From contig QHZB01000180.1 in assembly GCA_003224525.1 (NCBI GenBank), positions 1-64,000 of the forward strand: 64,000 bases of DNA, in the 5' to 3' direction. The stretch comes from Acidobacteriota bacterium (GTDB lineage Bacteria; Acidobacteriota; Terriglobia; Acidiferrales; UBA7541). The notes beneath the pieces were generated by a model that saw only the letters and a program-made list of their open reading frames with translations, was not told where the DNA came from and ran no database searches. The first letter of the stretch is position 1. The number at the start of each line of letters is the position of its first letter. Positions 29,344 to 38,395 of the stretch are shown here, piece by piece. Both the position numbers and the translations under genes were made by a program.

Positions 29344-29678
29344 GGAATCGTTCTTGCGCCACGCCGTATAGCTTGATCATTTCTTCCCTCTTGGAGGGCG
29401 AGAGCGTTTCGATGAGCGCAGTTTTCGACGCCCTCACCCAGAAGTTGGTTTTTACAGCCATCCGGTGATCGTCCTTTCCTTCTCACTCTCTGGCAATAAG
29501 AGGCGCCGTTGCCAATGACAAAAGGGCGGGTAGCGGCGCGATTTTGCGTAGCCTCATGGAATGCCTCCCGGCCGGTGCCGCGCCTCGAGACGCATGGACG
29601 GGAAATAGGGCCAACCTGACATGTCTCCTTGGACGGAGCAGCGTGGAGCAATGGCGGGAGTCCTCCAAAAACCACAGC

Positions 29679-32600
29679 TCAGGAGTTACGCGGGCCGCTG
29701 GTCGCGGCAACTTCAATGATCGGGTTAGGCAGCGCCCGCATGGTGCGGACGAAAAGTTCTACAATGGCTCCGTCAAATTGCGCATTCGCGCAGCGCTCTA
29801 GCTCGGCGAGCGCGTCTGTCGCACTCCGGGCCTTCTTGTACGTGCGGTCGCTGGTGATCGTATCGTAGGCATCGGCGACCGCGATGATGCGAGCCCCCAG
29901 CGGAATCTGTTCCCCGGTCAAGGACTCTGGATAGCCCGAGCCGTCGAAGAATTCGTGGTGGTGCAGCACCATTTTTCGGATGCGCGCGAGCGGCGTCAGC
30001 GGATCGAGGATCTTCGCGCCAAAATTCACGTGCGCTTTCATTGTCTCCCACTCTTCGGGATTGAGCGGGCCGTTCTTGCTCAGAATACTTTCCGGGACAC
30101 CAACTTTGCCGATGTCGTGGAGCACGGCGCCCAAACGAACCTCTTCGACTTCGGCGTCTTTCATCCCCATCGCTTCCGCGATCAGCGCCGCATACGCGGA
30201 GACTTTCTGAGAGTGGCCTTGTGTGTAATGATCCTTGGCGTCGATCGCAAAGGCCAGCGAAGTGACCGTGTCCAGCACCGCCTGCGGCAGTGCTTGCACA
30301 CCCTGATCCGGGGCCGTGGCCAGCTTGCCGTCATTCGGTTCGGTCGCCGCGAGCGATTCCGTGAATTGCCGCAGGCGCTGGTAGATCTCTTCAAACGCCT
30401 CGGGGCCCGTCGAGAATAGCCGCTTGAGTGTCACGCCCAGATACGCTTCGAGGACGTCACGCTTCCATTTCTTCGCTTCGTTGGGATCGAAGTGATCGGC
30501 TGTTGAGACGGCGTTACCGCCCTGATGTTTCGAAAGATACATCGAAGCATCGGCGACTTGGATAAGCTCTTGCGGCGACGAGCCATGGAGTGGATAGCAC
30601 GCGATGCCGAAGCTGGCGCTGATGTTTTTCTCGCGCAGCAATGGATCGGCGGAGACCCAGCCGCGCAGCTTGCTCGCCAGTTGCCGCGCATGCTCCATAT
30701 TGGTCTCCGGCATGAGAATGACGAATTCGTCCCCGCCGTAGCGAGCCACAACGTCGGAGCGCCGGCAATTGGTCTCCAGAATCTGCCCGACGCGCTGGAG
30801 AACGAGGTCGCCCTCGAGGTGCCCGTAGAAATCGTTCACGAATTTGAAGCGGTCGAGGTCCATGAGCACCAGCGCAAACGCGCGGCCCGCTCGAGTGGAG
30901 CGCTTCCATTCGGCGGACAATGCTTCCATAAAAAAACGATGTGTCTTCACGCCCGTGAGGCCGTCGGTGATCGCCTGTTCCTGCGCCTTTTGGAAAGAAA
31001 GGGCGTTGTGCAGCGCGCCGGCAATGAGGTCAGCCAGCGTGCGCAGCAGGAGAACTTCTTCCTCGGAGAAGTCCACCGGTACGGAGGACTCGATGTACAA
31101 AATGCCGTGGAGCTGTTCGGCGTAAAAAACCGGCAATGCAATGGCCGCCACGGAATCCGGTAATAGTGGTTTCATCGCTCCATCCGCCGGAGCGGCGGCG
31201 CGGTATGCCGCCATGTGGCCATTGCGAGCGACGTGGCCGATCAGGCCTGCGCCAATGGAAATACGCAGCCCCAGGGTCCCGCGACGCTTGCCCGCTTCGG
31301 CTTGGATCACCACTTCTCGTGTCGCGTAGTCCAGCACGCCGATGCCGATGTGATCGTAGGTCAGGCCGGCTTCGAGTTGTTCAGTGATTTTGGCGAGCAT
31401 CTCGTCCGGATTGAGCGTGGCGATAGCGTTCCGCGAAATTGTGTTCAACAGCGAGAGGTGCCGCGCCTTGGTGCGCTCTTCGCTGAACAGCCGGGCGTTT
31501 TCAATCGCGATACTCGCTTCGCTTGCAAGAACCCGCAGAAGCTCCAGATGTCCTTCATCAAACACGCGCTCCTGATCGGAGTACACCGCCATCGCACCGA
31601 TGGCGTGATCGTAGGCCACCAGCGGTACGCCGCAGAAGCACCCTTTTGTGCGCAGAGGATCGACGCCCAGTTTTTTCATCTCCCCCACGTAATTGTCGCG
31701 GATGAGCACCGGCTGCCGCGTTCGAATGATGTACTCGGTGATGTGGTTCCCGGCAGGACGTGCACGCTTCGGCATGCGCGCGCCATCCACGATCTCGAGG
31801 TCGAATTGAATTTCGTCGCGCAGCGCATCCAGTTCCGCGATGTAGAAGTTTTCCACGTCGAAGAGCCGCCGCAGCTCCTCCCACACTTTTCTGGTCAGGT
31901 CTTCTTTGTTCAGCGTCGAGCTGAGCGCGCGGCCGATTTCATTCAATACGTGAAGCTCTTCGCTCCGTCGCGAAGTCTGCTGAATCAAGTAGCTGTTTTC
32001 AACTGCCATGCCGATCTGGTGCCCCAGCGCCAGCAGCAGCCGCAGCTCCGCGGCTGTGAAGCGCCGGCTATCCGGGGTCCCGAGAAGGAGCACGCCGAAG
32101 GCTTGCTCCTTGGCCTGAAGGCTGATGGCCACCACGCTGCGAAGCCCGTGCGCGAGCGCCAGCTGGCGGAATCGGCGGATGGACTGTTCCTTTTCGAGAG
32201 CCGAAAGGGAGTCGTCGCGAAGGTCGCGAAATCCCAGCAGGCCGCCGAGGCGCGCCACCAGGCTGACGAGATAATCGTCCAGATTTTCGTTTTGAGCGAC
32301 GCGGCAGAACTCCTCACTCAAGCCCACGGCAACGACGGAAGTGGGCCCCTGCGGGTCACCGTGGTGCAGAAAGAGCGCGCCGGCCGGCAGCCGCACAACG
32401 CCCAGCACGCGGTCGAGGGCCTGCGACAGCATGCGCTGAATCTCGCCGCCCACAAAGCTGGAGGTCGCCAGATTGAGATTCGAAAGCGCCAGCATGTTGC
32501 GTTCGATGCGGCGCTTTTCTTCTTCGTAGAGCGCCATGACCATAAGCATGGACACGAACGCGCACGGAGCAGCGGCAACCACGCTCATGCCTGCGCCCTG

Positions 32601-33110
32601 GAGTTCCGGGGTCGCGTCCAGGATATGGAGTGCAATCCACAGAGCTCCCCAGGAAGCGAAGGAAACGCCAAGCAGTCTGTCGGCTAGCGTTTCCTGCCGC
32701 CGGCTTTCCTGCCAGAACACCACCGCGACCGCGATGTACAGCAGAGAACCCGGGATGATCGCGGAAATGGAAAACATGTTGGCGGCATTGGCCGCAGCCC
32801 ACAATCCGAAGAGGACGCCAACCGCCAGCCCGGGAATTTTCCAGGCCTTCCGCTGCGAGTAAAGCTGTGCTCCTAGAAAAAAGAGCACGCCGGAGAGCGC
32901 GAAAAGCCAATGATTCAACGCACTCTGCAGCGGGTTTGCCAACGCCGATGGAGCGAGAGTCGGCCCCACGTAATGGAGCGCGAACACGGCCCACGCCGCT
33001 GTCCATAGCAGCAGATACGTCTGGCGTTTGATCCTGTGGATGTACGCGAAGAAGCCCGCCACCAAAGTGGTAGCGATCAGCAGCGCCAGTGAGATAAAAC
33101 TTTGATGCAT
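29679..33110 (-). CDS. Multi-domain c-di-GMP protein: TM sensor region, GAF repeats, GGDEF and HD-GYP
   Basis: 'RRSDVVARYGGDEFVILMPE' (GGDEF with RxxD) and 'LHDIGKVGVPESILSKNGPL...HHHEFFDGSGYPESLTGEQIPLGARIIAVADAYD' (HD-GYP). Confidence 0.93.
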   Translation of the reverse strand: MHQSFISLALLIATTLVAGFFAYIHRIKRQTYLLLWTAAWAVFALHYVGPTLAPSALANPLQSALNHWLFALSGVLFFLGAQLYSQRKAWKIPGLAVGVLFGLWAAANAANMFSISAIIPGSLLYIAVAVVFWQESRRQETLADRLLGVSFASWGALWIALHILDATPELQGAGMSVVAAAPCAFVSMLMVMALYEEEKRRIERNMLALSNLNLATSSFVGGEIQRMLSQALDRVLGVVRLPAGALFLHHGDPQGPTSVVAVGLSEEFCRVAQNENLDDYLVSLVARLGGLLGFRDLRDDSLSALEKEQSIRRFRQLALAHGLRSVVAISLQAKEQAFGVLLLGTPDSRRFTAAELRLLLALGHQIGMAVENSYLIQQTSRRSEELHVLNEIGRALSSTLNKEDLTRKVWEELRRLFDVENFYIAELDALRDEIQFDLEIVDGARMPKRARPAGNHITEYIIRTRQPVLIRDNYVGEMKKLGVDPLRTKGCFCGVPLVAYDHAIGAMAVYSDQERVFDEGHLELLRVLASEASIAIENARLFSEERTKARHLSLLNTISRNAIATLNPDEMLAKITEQLEAGLTYDHIGIGVLDYATREVVIQAEAGKRRGTLGLRISIGAGLIGHVARNGHMAAYRAAAPADGAMKPLLPDSVAAIALPVFYAEQLHGILYIESSVPVDFSEEEVLLLRTLADLIAGALHNALSFQKAQEQAITDGLTGVKTHRFFMEALSAEWKRSTRAGRAFALVLMDLDRFKFVNDFYGHLEGDLVLQRVGQILETNCRRSDVVARYGGDEFVILMPETNMEHARQLASKLRGWVSADPLLREKNISASFGIACYPLHGSSPQELIQVADASMYLSKHQGGNAVSTADHFDPNEAKKWKRDVLEAYLGVTLKRLFSTGPEAFEEIYQRLRQFTESLAATEPNDGKLATAPDQGVQALPQAVLDTVTSLAFAIDAKDHYTQGHSQKVSAYAALIAEAMGMKDAEVEEVRLGAVLHDIGKVGVPESILSKNGPLNPEEWETMKAHVNFGAKILDPLTPLARIRKMVLHHHEFFDGSGYPESLTGEQIPLGARIIAVADAYDTITSDRTYKKARSATDALAELERCANAQFDGAIVELFVRTMRALPNPIIEVAATSGPRNS

Positions 33111-33481
33111 CAGGAACACATTCGATTCTCCGCCCGCACTGCGGACGATATTCCGCAAGTGAGGAAAGCACAAGAATCCCTCGTGCTCTGCTCCTGTAGG
33201 CACAATCCCGCTCCTCGCACGAGAGGACAGACGTGCGGCTACGCAGGAATATCGCGCCCGTACACAAGACAGAGTACTTGTGATTATGGATTACGGGATT
33301 TTCAGGAAGCAAGCCTACCGCCGTACTGGTAGCCAAAGAGACAGCATCGCGGAGGTTACCAATTCAATACAAAGGGGCATAAGGCGTTTCCTCATCTTTA
33401 CCCATAAACACGCCAATTGGACCTAAAGAAATGGTTTGGCTACACTGAGAGTTTGAATTCACGCGGAAACACGCCCTGACA

Positions 33482-34990
33482 ATGAGTGACTCCATTCACA
33501 GCACATCTGCCGTGAGGGTGCGATTTGCTCCGTCGCCCACCGGTTATTTGCACGTGGGAGGAGCCCGGACCGCGCTGTTTAACTGGCTGTTCGCACGGCG
33601 CCACGGCGGCACGATGATTCTTCGCGTCGAGGACACCGATGCGGAGCGCAACAAGCCCGAACTGGTGCGGGGAATTCTGGATGGCTTAGAGTGGCTGGGC
33701 ATCAATTGGGACGGAGGGCCATTTTACCAATCGCAGAGAACGGAGTTGTATCGCGCGGCGGCAAAAAAATGTTTGGCCAACGGGGCGGCATTTTTGTGCT
33801 ACTGCCCCGCGGAAAAATATGCCGGCGGCGACTATGCCGAACCTGCGCAAGACGAGGAACCGAAGGCTGGCGGTCCGCGGCGCGTGACGCGCTGCTCCTG
33901 CCGCGATGGCCGGCCCTCAACGCCGGGTGTGAAGCCGGCCGTCCGCTTCAAAGTTCCGCTTGGGGGAACAACAAAATTCCTCGACGCGGTATTCGGCGAA
34001 CGCGAGTTTTCGAATGCGGAGATCGAGGACTTTGTCCTGTTGCGCTCCGGAAGAGGTGAGGAAGAATTCGGCCAGTCTATGTATCAGTTGGGCGTCGTCG
34101 TCGACGACATCGATATGCGCATCACCCACGTGATTCGCGGCGCGGATCACCTTTCGAATACTCCGAAACAAGTGCTGTTGTACCAAGCGTTGCGCGCGGA
34201 ACCTCCTGTTTTTGCGCATGTGCCGCTGATTCTCGGCGCGGACAAGTCCCGCCTTTCGAAACGCCACGGCGCGACGGATGTAAACATGTACCGCACCGAA
34301 GGTTTTTTGCCGGAGGCGTTCCGCAATTTTCTCGCGCTGCTGGGCTGGTCGCCGGGCGGAGACGAAGAGTTTCTACGGACGAAAGATTTGCTGGAGAAAT
34401 TTTCGCTTGAGGGCGTGAGCCGCACCAACGCGGTGTTCGACCGGCCGAAACTCGAGTGGTTCAACACCCAGTATCTGCAGAAACTTCCCATCGAGGAGTT
34501 GCTCCTCGAAGTTCAAAATGAATTGCAGCGCAGCGGCCTGTGGAAGCCGGAGTGGGCCGCGGGCGCGGCGCCCGGCCCGGACGGCAGAGAGCACGCGTGG
34601 TTCTCAAAGACCGTCGATTTGCTGCGGCCGCGAATCCGGTTGTTGCCGGATTTTTCTTCGTGGTCGCGTGCATTTTTCAGCGACGAATTCACGCGCGACC
34701 CCGCGGCGAAGGAAAAATTCTGGAAGGATCCGAAAGTGCCGGAGCTCCTTGGGAAGCTCGCCGATGCACTCGAAGCGCTTCCCGAGTGGAACCACGATGC
34801 GTGCGACCACGCCTCCCGTGCGGTCGCCGAAGCCAGCGGCGTCAAAGCCGGACTGCTGATTAACGCGACGCGCGTGGCGATCGTCGGCCAAGCCGTGGCG
34901 CCTCCGCTCTTCGATACCATGGTGGTTCTCGGCCAGCAGCGCGTGGTCCGCCGATTACGCCATGCGGTGGCCAGTTTTGGTAAAGCCTAG
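33482..34990 (+). CDS. gltX: Glutamate--tRNA ligase
   Basis: 'RFAPSPTGYLHVGGARTALFNWLFARRHGG' and 'DKSRLSKRHGATDV'. Confidence 0.96.
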   Translation: MSDSIHSTSAVRVRFAPSPTGYLHVGGARTALFNWLFARRHGGTMILRVEDTDAERNKPELVRGILDGLEWLGINWDGGPFYQSQRTELYRAAAKKCLANGAAFLCYCPAEKYAGGDYAEPAQDEEPKAGGPRRVTRCSCRDGRPSTPGVKPAVRFKVPLGGTTKFLDAVFGEREFSNAEIEDFVLLRSGRGEEEFGQSMYQLGVVVDDIDMRITHVIRGADHLSNTPKQVLLYQALRAEPPVFAHVPLILGADKSRLSKRHGATDVNMYRTEGFLPEAFRNFLALLGWSPGGDEEFLRTKDLLEKFSLEGVSRTNAVFDRPKLEWFNTQYLQKLPIEELLLEVQNELQRSGLWKPEWAAGAAPGPDGREHAWFSKTVDLLRPRIRLLPDFSSWSRAFFSDEFTRDPAAKEKFWKDPKVPELLGKLADALEALPEWNHDACDHASRAVAEASGVKAGLLINATRVAIVGQAVAPPLFDTMVVLGQQRVVRRLRHAVASFGKA

Positions 34991-35065
34991 CGCTAGCCAC
35001 CCTTCAAGAAATCTCGAAGTCTGCCGCCCTGGTCGAAGATCAATTTTGGGGGTGGATATAGCGGC

Positions 35066-35614
35066 TTATTGTCTTCCAAAAATTTCCGCGTGGGCGGGCT
35101 TGGCGGCGGAGGCCGAGGCAGCGACGTTGAGGGTCGCGTCGAGAGTGATTGTGACCGGGGGAAGGCAAAGTTCGCTGCTGCAGGCCTGGTAGCGGAGCTT
35201 GAGAGGAATGTGCTGCTCGCCGAGAGGGGCGTTTTCGAGCGCGGTGACAGGCATGCGAAGAATCACACTGCCCTGGTAGACGTTCAGCGGAGTTTTGGAA
35301 AAGGTGAATTTTTCGAGTTTGCCCTTGGGATAGGAAACTTCGCCGTTTTTGAAGCCGGCGGGAAGCGCGGCTTTGAGATCGGTGGCGATGAGGTAGTCTT
35401 CTGATTTTTCGCGGGCGTTGACGTGGAAGCCCGGGCGAATCTTCATGACAACGGCGATTTGAAATGCGCTGCCACGGCCGGCGGGCTCGAGCGAGACGTA
35501 GGTTTCGGGTTTGACGACGTCCCTGCCGGAGGGAACTTGGGAGGATGCCCCGGGTGACAGGGCCACAGACAGCGCCAGGACGGCGATGAAGAAAAATGCC
35601 TTGGCAGATTTCAC
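35066..35614 (-). CDS. Stand-alone DsbD N-terminal (alpha) domain protein
   Basis: 'KIRPGFHVNAREKSEDYLIATDLKAALPAGF...VSYPKGK...RYQACSSELCLPPVTITLDATL'; GTG start. Confidence 0.82.
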   Translation of the reverse strand: MKSAKAFFFIAVLALSVALSPGASSQVPSGRDVVKPETYVSLEPAGRGSAFQIAVVMKIRPGFHVNAREKSEDYLIATDLKAALPAGFKNGEVSYPKGKLEKFTFSKTPLNVYQGSVILRMPVTALENAPLGEQHIPLKLRYQACSSELCLPPVTITLDATLNVAASASAAKPAHAEIFGRQ

Positions 35615-35943
35615 AGGGTCACCTGGGCGCCAAGTTGCTGGGAGATGACGCGGCTCATCACGGCGCGGAGATCCTCGCCGGTTTTTTCGTGCACGAAGGC
35701 GTTGCGCGGTTCGTTCCAGCCAAGCTTGAAGCTGGTGGAAAGTGCGGAGACCCAGATTTCGCGGACCGGCGTGTTGGGTGAAATTACGAACTTGGCCTCC
35801 TCGGGTTCCTCAAAGATAACTTCGAGTTTTCCAGATTCGCCTTCGACGTCGAAACCGTGTTCATCGCCGGCGGTGAGCATGCGGCGCTTGAGTTCCTCGA
35901 ACGCGGCGTCCGCTTTTCGCTGAAAGTCTTTTTCATCGAGCAT
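35611..35943 (-). CDS. cyaY: Frataxin/CyaY-like iron donor protein
   Basis: 'FDVEGESGKLEVIFEEPEEAKFVISPNTPVREIWVSALSTSFKLGWNEPRNAFVHEKTGEDLRAVMSRVISQQ' matches the CyaY pattern; GTGA overlap with the next gene. Confidence 0.8.
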   Translation of the reverse strand: MLDEKDFQRKADAAFEELKRRMLTAGDEHGFDVEGESGKLEVIFEEPEEAKFVISPNTPVREIWVSALSTSFKLGWNEPRNAFVHEKTGEDLRAVMSRVISQQLGAQVTL

Positions 35944-35963
35944 ACATTTAGCGTACATGAAGA

Positions 35964-35991
35964 GAGTGAGTAGTGGGTAGTGAGTAGTGGG
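35964..35991 (+). repeat. Heptameric tandem repeat (TAGTGRG)x4
   Basis: gagtgag-tagtggg-tagtgag-tagtggg. Confidence 0.75.
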
Positions 35992-36129
35992 AGAGGAGCC
36001 GAAGCCATGGAGCAAGGAAGTAATGAGATGAGGATGCGAGCGGAGAAGTGGCCCCTCAGGTTCGCTCCCCTCGAAGCTCGTTGGACACTGCGCCGAAGTG
36101 ATGAGATACGGGTGAGTATGGAGCTGCGA

Positions 36130-36630
36130 TCAGGCGCCCTTGATTTCGCGGAGATAGCCGCTGGTGACGTCGTAGACGAAGCCGCGGACGGCGACGGTCT
36201 GGGGAATCCAGGGATGGGTGTGGAGCTTCTGCAATTGGTGGCGGACATTTTCTTCTATGTTTTGGAAGGCGTAGAAGAAGGCGGGAGCCACCGCGGCGGT
36301 TCCGGTGCGGTTCTGAATTCTGGTGCGCAGGTCCTGTTCGGTGGTGTGCATCAGTCCGCAATCGGTGTGATTGATGACCATGATTTCCTCGGTGCCCAGG
36401 AGATAGTGCGATACGACCAGAGAGCGCAAGGAGTCCTCCGTCACGATACCGCCCGCGTTGCGGATAATATGAGCGTCTCCCGTTTTCAGACCCAGGGTAC
36501 GAATCGAAAGGCGGGTATCCATACAGGTCAGGACGGCGAGCTTGCGTTCGGGTCGCGGGGTCAGTTTGCGCAATTCATGGGTGCGCGAGTAGATTTCGTT
36601 GGCGGCGAGGACTTCGTCGATGACGCTCAT
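36130..36630 (-). CDS. Beta-class carbonic anhydrase
   Basis: 'LTCMDTRLS' CxDxR, 'IIRNAGG', 'VINHTDCGLM' HxxC zinc ligands. Confidence 0.93.
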   Translation of the reverse strand: MSVIDEVLAANEIYSRTHELRKLTPRPERKLAVLTCMDTRLSIRTLGLKTGDAHIIRNAGGIVTEDSLRSLVVSHYLLGTEEIMVINHTDCGLMHTTEQDLRTRIQNRTGTAAVAPAFFYAFQNIEENVRHQLQKLHTHPWIPQTVAVRGFVYDVTSGYLREIKGA

Positions 36631-36665
36631 GGCCAAAACAGTCTAGCAAAACCAAAGAGAGGGAG

Positions 36666-36693
36666 TAGTGGGCAGTGGATAGCGAGCAGCGAA
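36666..36693 (+). repeat. Heptameric tandem repeat, degenerate (TAGTGGG-CAGTGGA-TAGCGAG-CAGCGAA)
   Basis: Same 7-bp period as 35964-35991. Confidence 0.65.
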
Positions 36694-36742
36694 GAAAAGA
36701 AGCAAGCTTCCGGCAAGCTTGCGTAACGACAACTTTGGCCAC

Positions 36743-37249
36743 TCACTGGGGATCCAGGTCAGGAATCAGCCGCTTCCGGCGGGCCTCAGCTTGAACGTCT
36801 GAGGGCAAGGTTCGAGCATCCATGATGAGCCCATTGAACTCGACGAACCATGCGACAGGACTATTGGCCAGCAAGCTCCGCCGCGAGAACTCCGGATGGA
36901 ACTGGTACAGCTTCAGAGAATCCCGAACCTGCTTGGCTTTGTTCGTGAGGGTACTCTTCGGGATACCGGTGAGAACGCTGATCTGGTCCCCGGTCATGAA
37001 AATGTCTTGGGATGGATCAAACAGGAAGTTAATGCTGCCTACCGCGTAAATCGCAGTAGCCGCCCAGATTCGGAGATCGCCGCGGGCCAGTGGCGAAGGG
37101 CGTTTCCGTGCCAACTTGGCGATCAGCTTACGGCATAGCTGTCCATATTCCAAATCGAGATGCTCTGCACAGAATGAGTCCGTCAGCTTAAAAATCTCCT
37201 GGCAATCGTGACGTAATGATTCTGGAATGTTGAACGAATTGGTATTCAT
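36743..37249 (-). CDS. DUF6398-like hypothetical protein
   Basis: 'LDLEYGQLCRKLIAKLARKRPSPLARGDLRIWAATAIYAVGSINFLFD...SGIPKSTLTNKAKQVRDSL'-type pattern. Confidence 0.6.
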   Translation of the reverse strand: MNTNSFNIPESLRHDCQEIFKLTDSFCAEHLDLEYGQLCRKLIAKLARKRPSPLARGDLRIWAATAIYAVGSINFLFDPSQDIFMTGDQISVLTGIPKSTLTNKAKQVRDSLKLYQFHPEFSRRSLLANSPVAWFVEFNGLIMDARTLPSDVQAEARRKRLIPDLDPQ

Positions 37250-37321
37250 GGCAACGGACCTTTGCTTGCTGGCAGTCAATCGCGTGCTTTCAGCAAGGCT
37301 GTTGAATTTCACTTGAACGGG

Positions 37322-38133
37322 TCAGACTCTTGCCCCGCAGCACCTTTTATATCTCTTCTCGCTGCCGCAGGGACAGGGAGAATTGCGAGATGGAGCGTAG
37401 GCTGACATTTTCTGCTGCGGCAGATCCGCTCCATCAAATTCGCTATGAAACTCCTGCCGCCGTTGATTCTCCACAGTCTCATAGGCGACGTGCTGGGAAG
37501 CCCCACTCTCAAGCAGCGTTCGAACGAAGACCAGGGCCACTTTGTGCGGCTCGGTGAACCTGCCTTCCTCCAGCAGCCGCTGTTTACTCAAACGATCCAT
37601 GGCATTCTTTATCGCCCCACTGCCGGTCGGAAGTCCAGCACCACTGGTCATCCAGAACTGGCCCAGAGGGAGGGTGCGGATGGCATAGGCCACGTCGAGT
37701 GGAGTTTGGCTTAGACCGATATCCATGATGAAGAGTTCCTCGGCCGACAATAGGTCCACGAAATAGGCACCCGCGCCCTGCACACGGGATTGCGGAACCA
37801 CAATCCGGTATTTGGCTTGCAGATATGCCTCGAGAAGTTCGTGTTCCTCGGTCCCTGGCGCCGGAGGATGATTCTCGGCGTACTTCTCGACAAGGTTTTT
37901 TCCTCTCGTATCCAGTCGTAGAGGCAGCAATCCATCAGTACGTTGGACTCCTGTTCGCTTTCCAACACCGGCACTCCTCCGTGCAGCACCCCGATGGCTT
38001 CTGCGACCTGCGGAATGGCTTCCCGGGGAATCGTCTGAACGATTCTGTGGTTAAGATCCCGAGCGCGTCCGCGCAAGCGCTTGTAGCGCTCGACATCTGC
38101 CGGAGAGGGAATAAATGTTGATGTGAGAGGCAT
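37322..38133 (-). pseudogene. SEC-C motif protein gene, split by one frameshift at an A6 run
   Basis: N-terminal frame (37711-38133) ends productively at 'LYDWIREEK'; C-terminal frame (37322-37930) resumes at 'NLVEKYAENHPPAPG...' and ends in the SEC-C motif 'SPCPCGSEKRYKRCCG'; junction is the T6 (plus strand) at 37896-37901. Confidence 0.8.
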
Positions 38134-38146
38134 CCTATCTCCAATG

Positions 38147-38341
38147 CTACAAACTCGATTTTTGCATCAGTGTTTCCCGGTAATTCCAAGGCATCCACTG
38201 CTGCGGACTGCGGGCCACCAGCTCGCTGTGTTCCTCGAGCGCGGTCAGGTAGTGGAAGGGATTGGCATCGCTGAATTGGCACGTGTGGATAAGGCTCATG
38301 AAGAGGTTGCCAACGTGAGCCCCGTTCTGGGTCTTATGTTG
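38147..38341 (-). pseudogene. C-terminal remnant of an IS66 family transposase
   Basis: Minus-strand reading QHKTQNGAHVGNLFMSLIHTCQFSDANPFHYLTALEEHSELVARSPQQWMPWNYRETLMQKSSL*, the typical IS66 TnpC tail; upstream frame closed by stops. Confidence 0.9.
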
Positions 38342-38365
38342 TCATCGTCATCTTGCGAGTTGCTG

Positions 38366-38393
38366 TCCACTACTCACTACTCACCGCCCACTC
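38366..38393 (-). repeat. Heptameric tandem repeat (TAGTGRG-type), opposite orientation to 35964
   Basis: plus strand tccacta-ctcacta-ctcaccg-cccactc. Confidence 0.7.
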
Positions 38394-38395
38394 TC

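Noticed and set aside
31215-32687. 490-aa plus-strand ORF opposite the GGDEF/HD-GYP gene
   Set aside because: Shadow ORF in high-GC coding DNA; no motifs or plausible start context.
33111-33481. c-di-GMP (GEMM) riboswitch in the leader of the GGDEF/HD-GYP gene
   Set aside because: I looked for the GEMM-I core and tetraloop/receptor segments on both strands and did not find them; only generic small hairpins are present.
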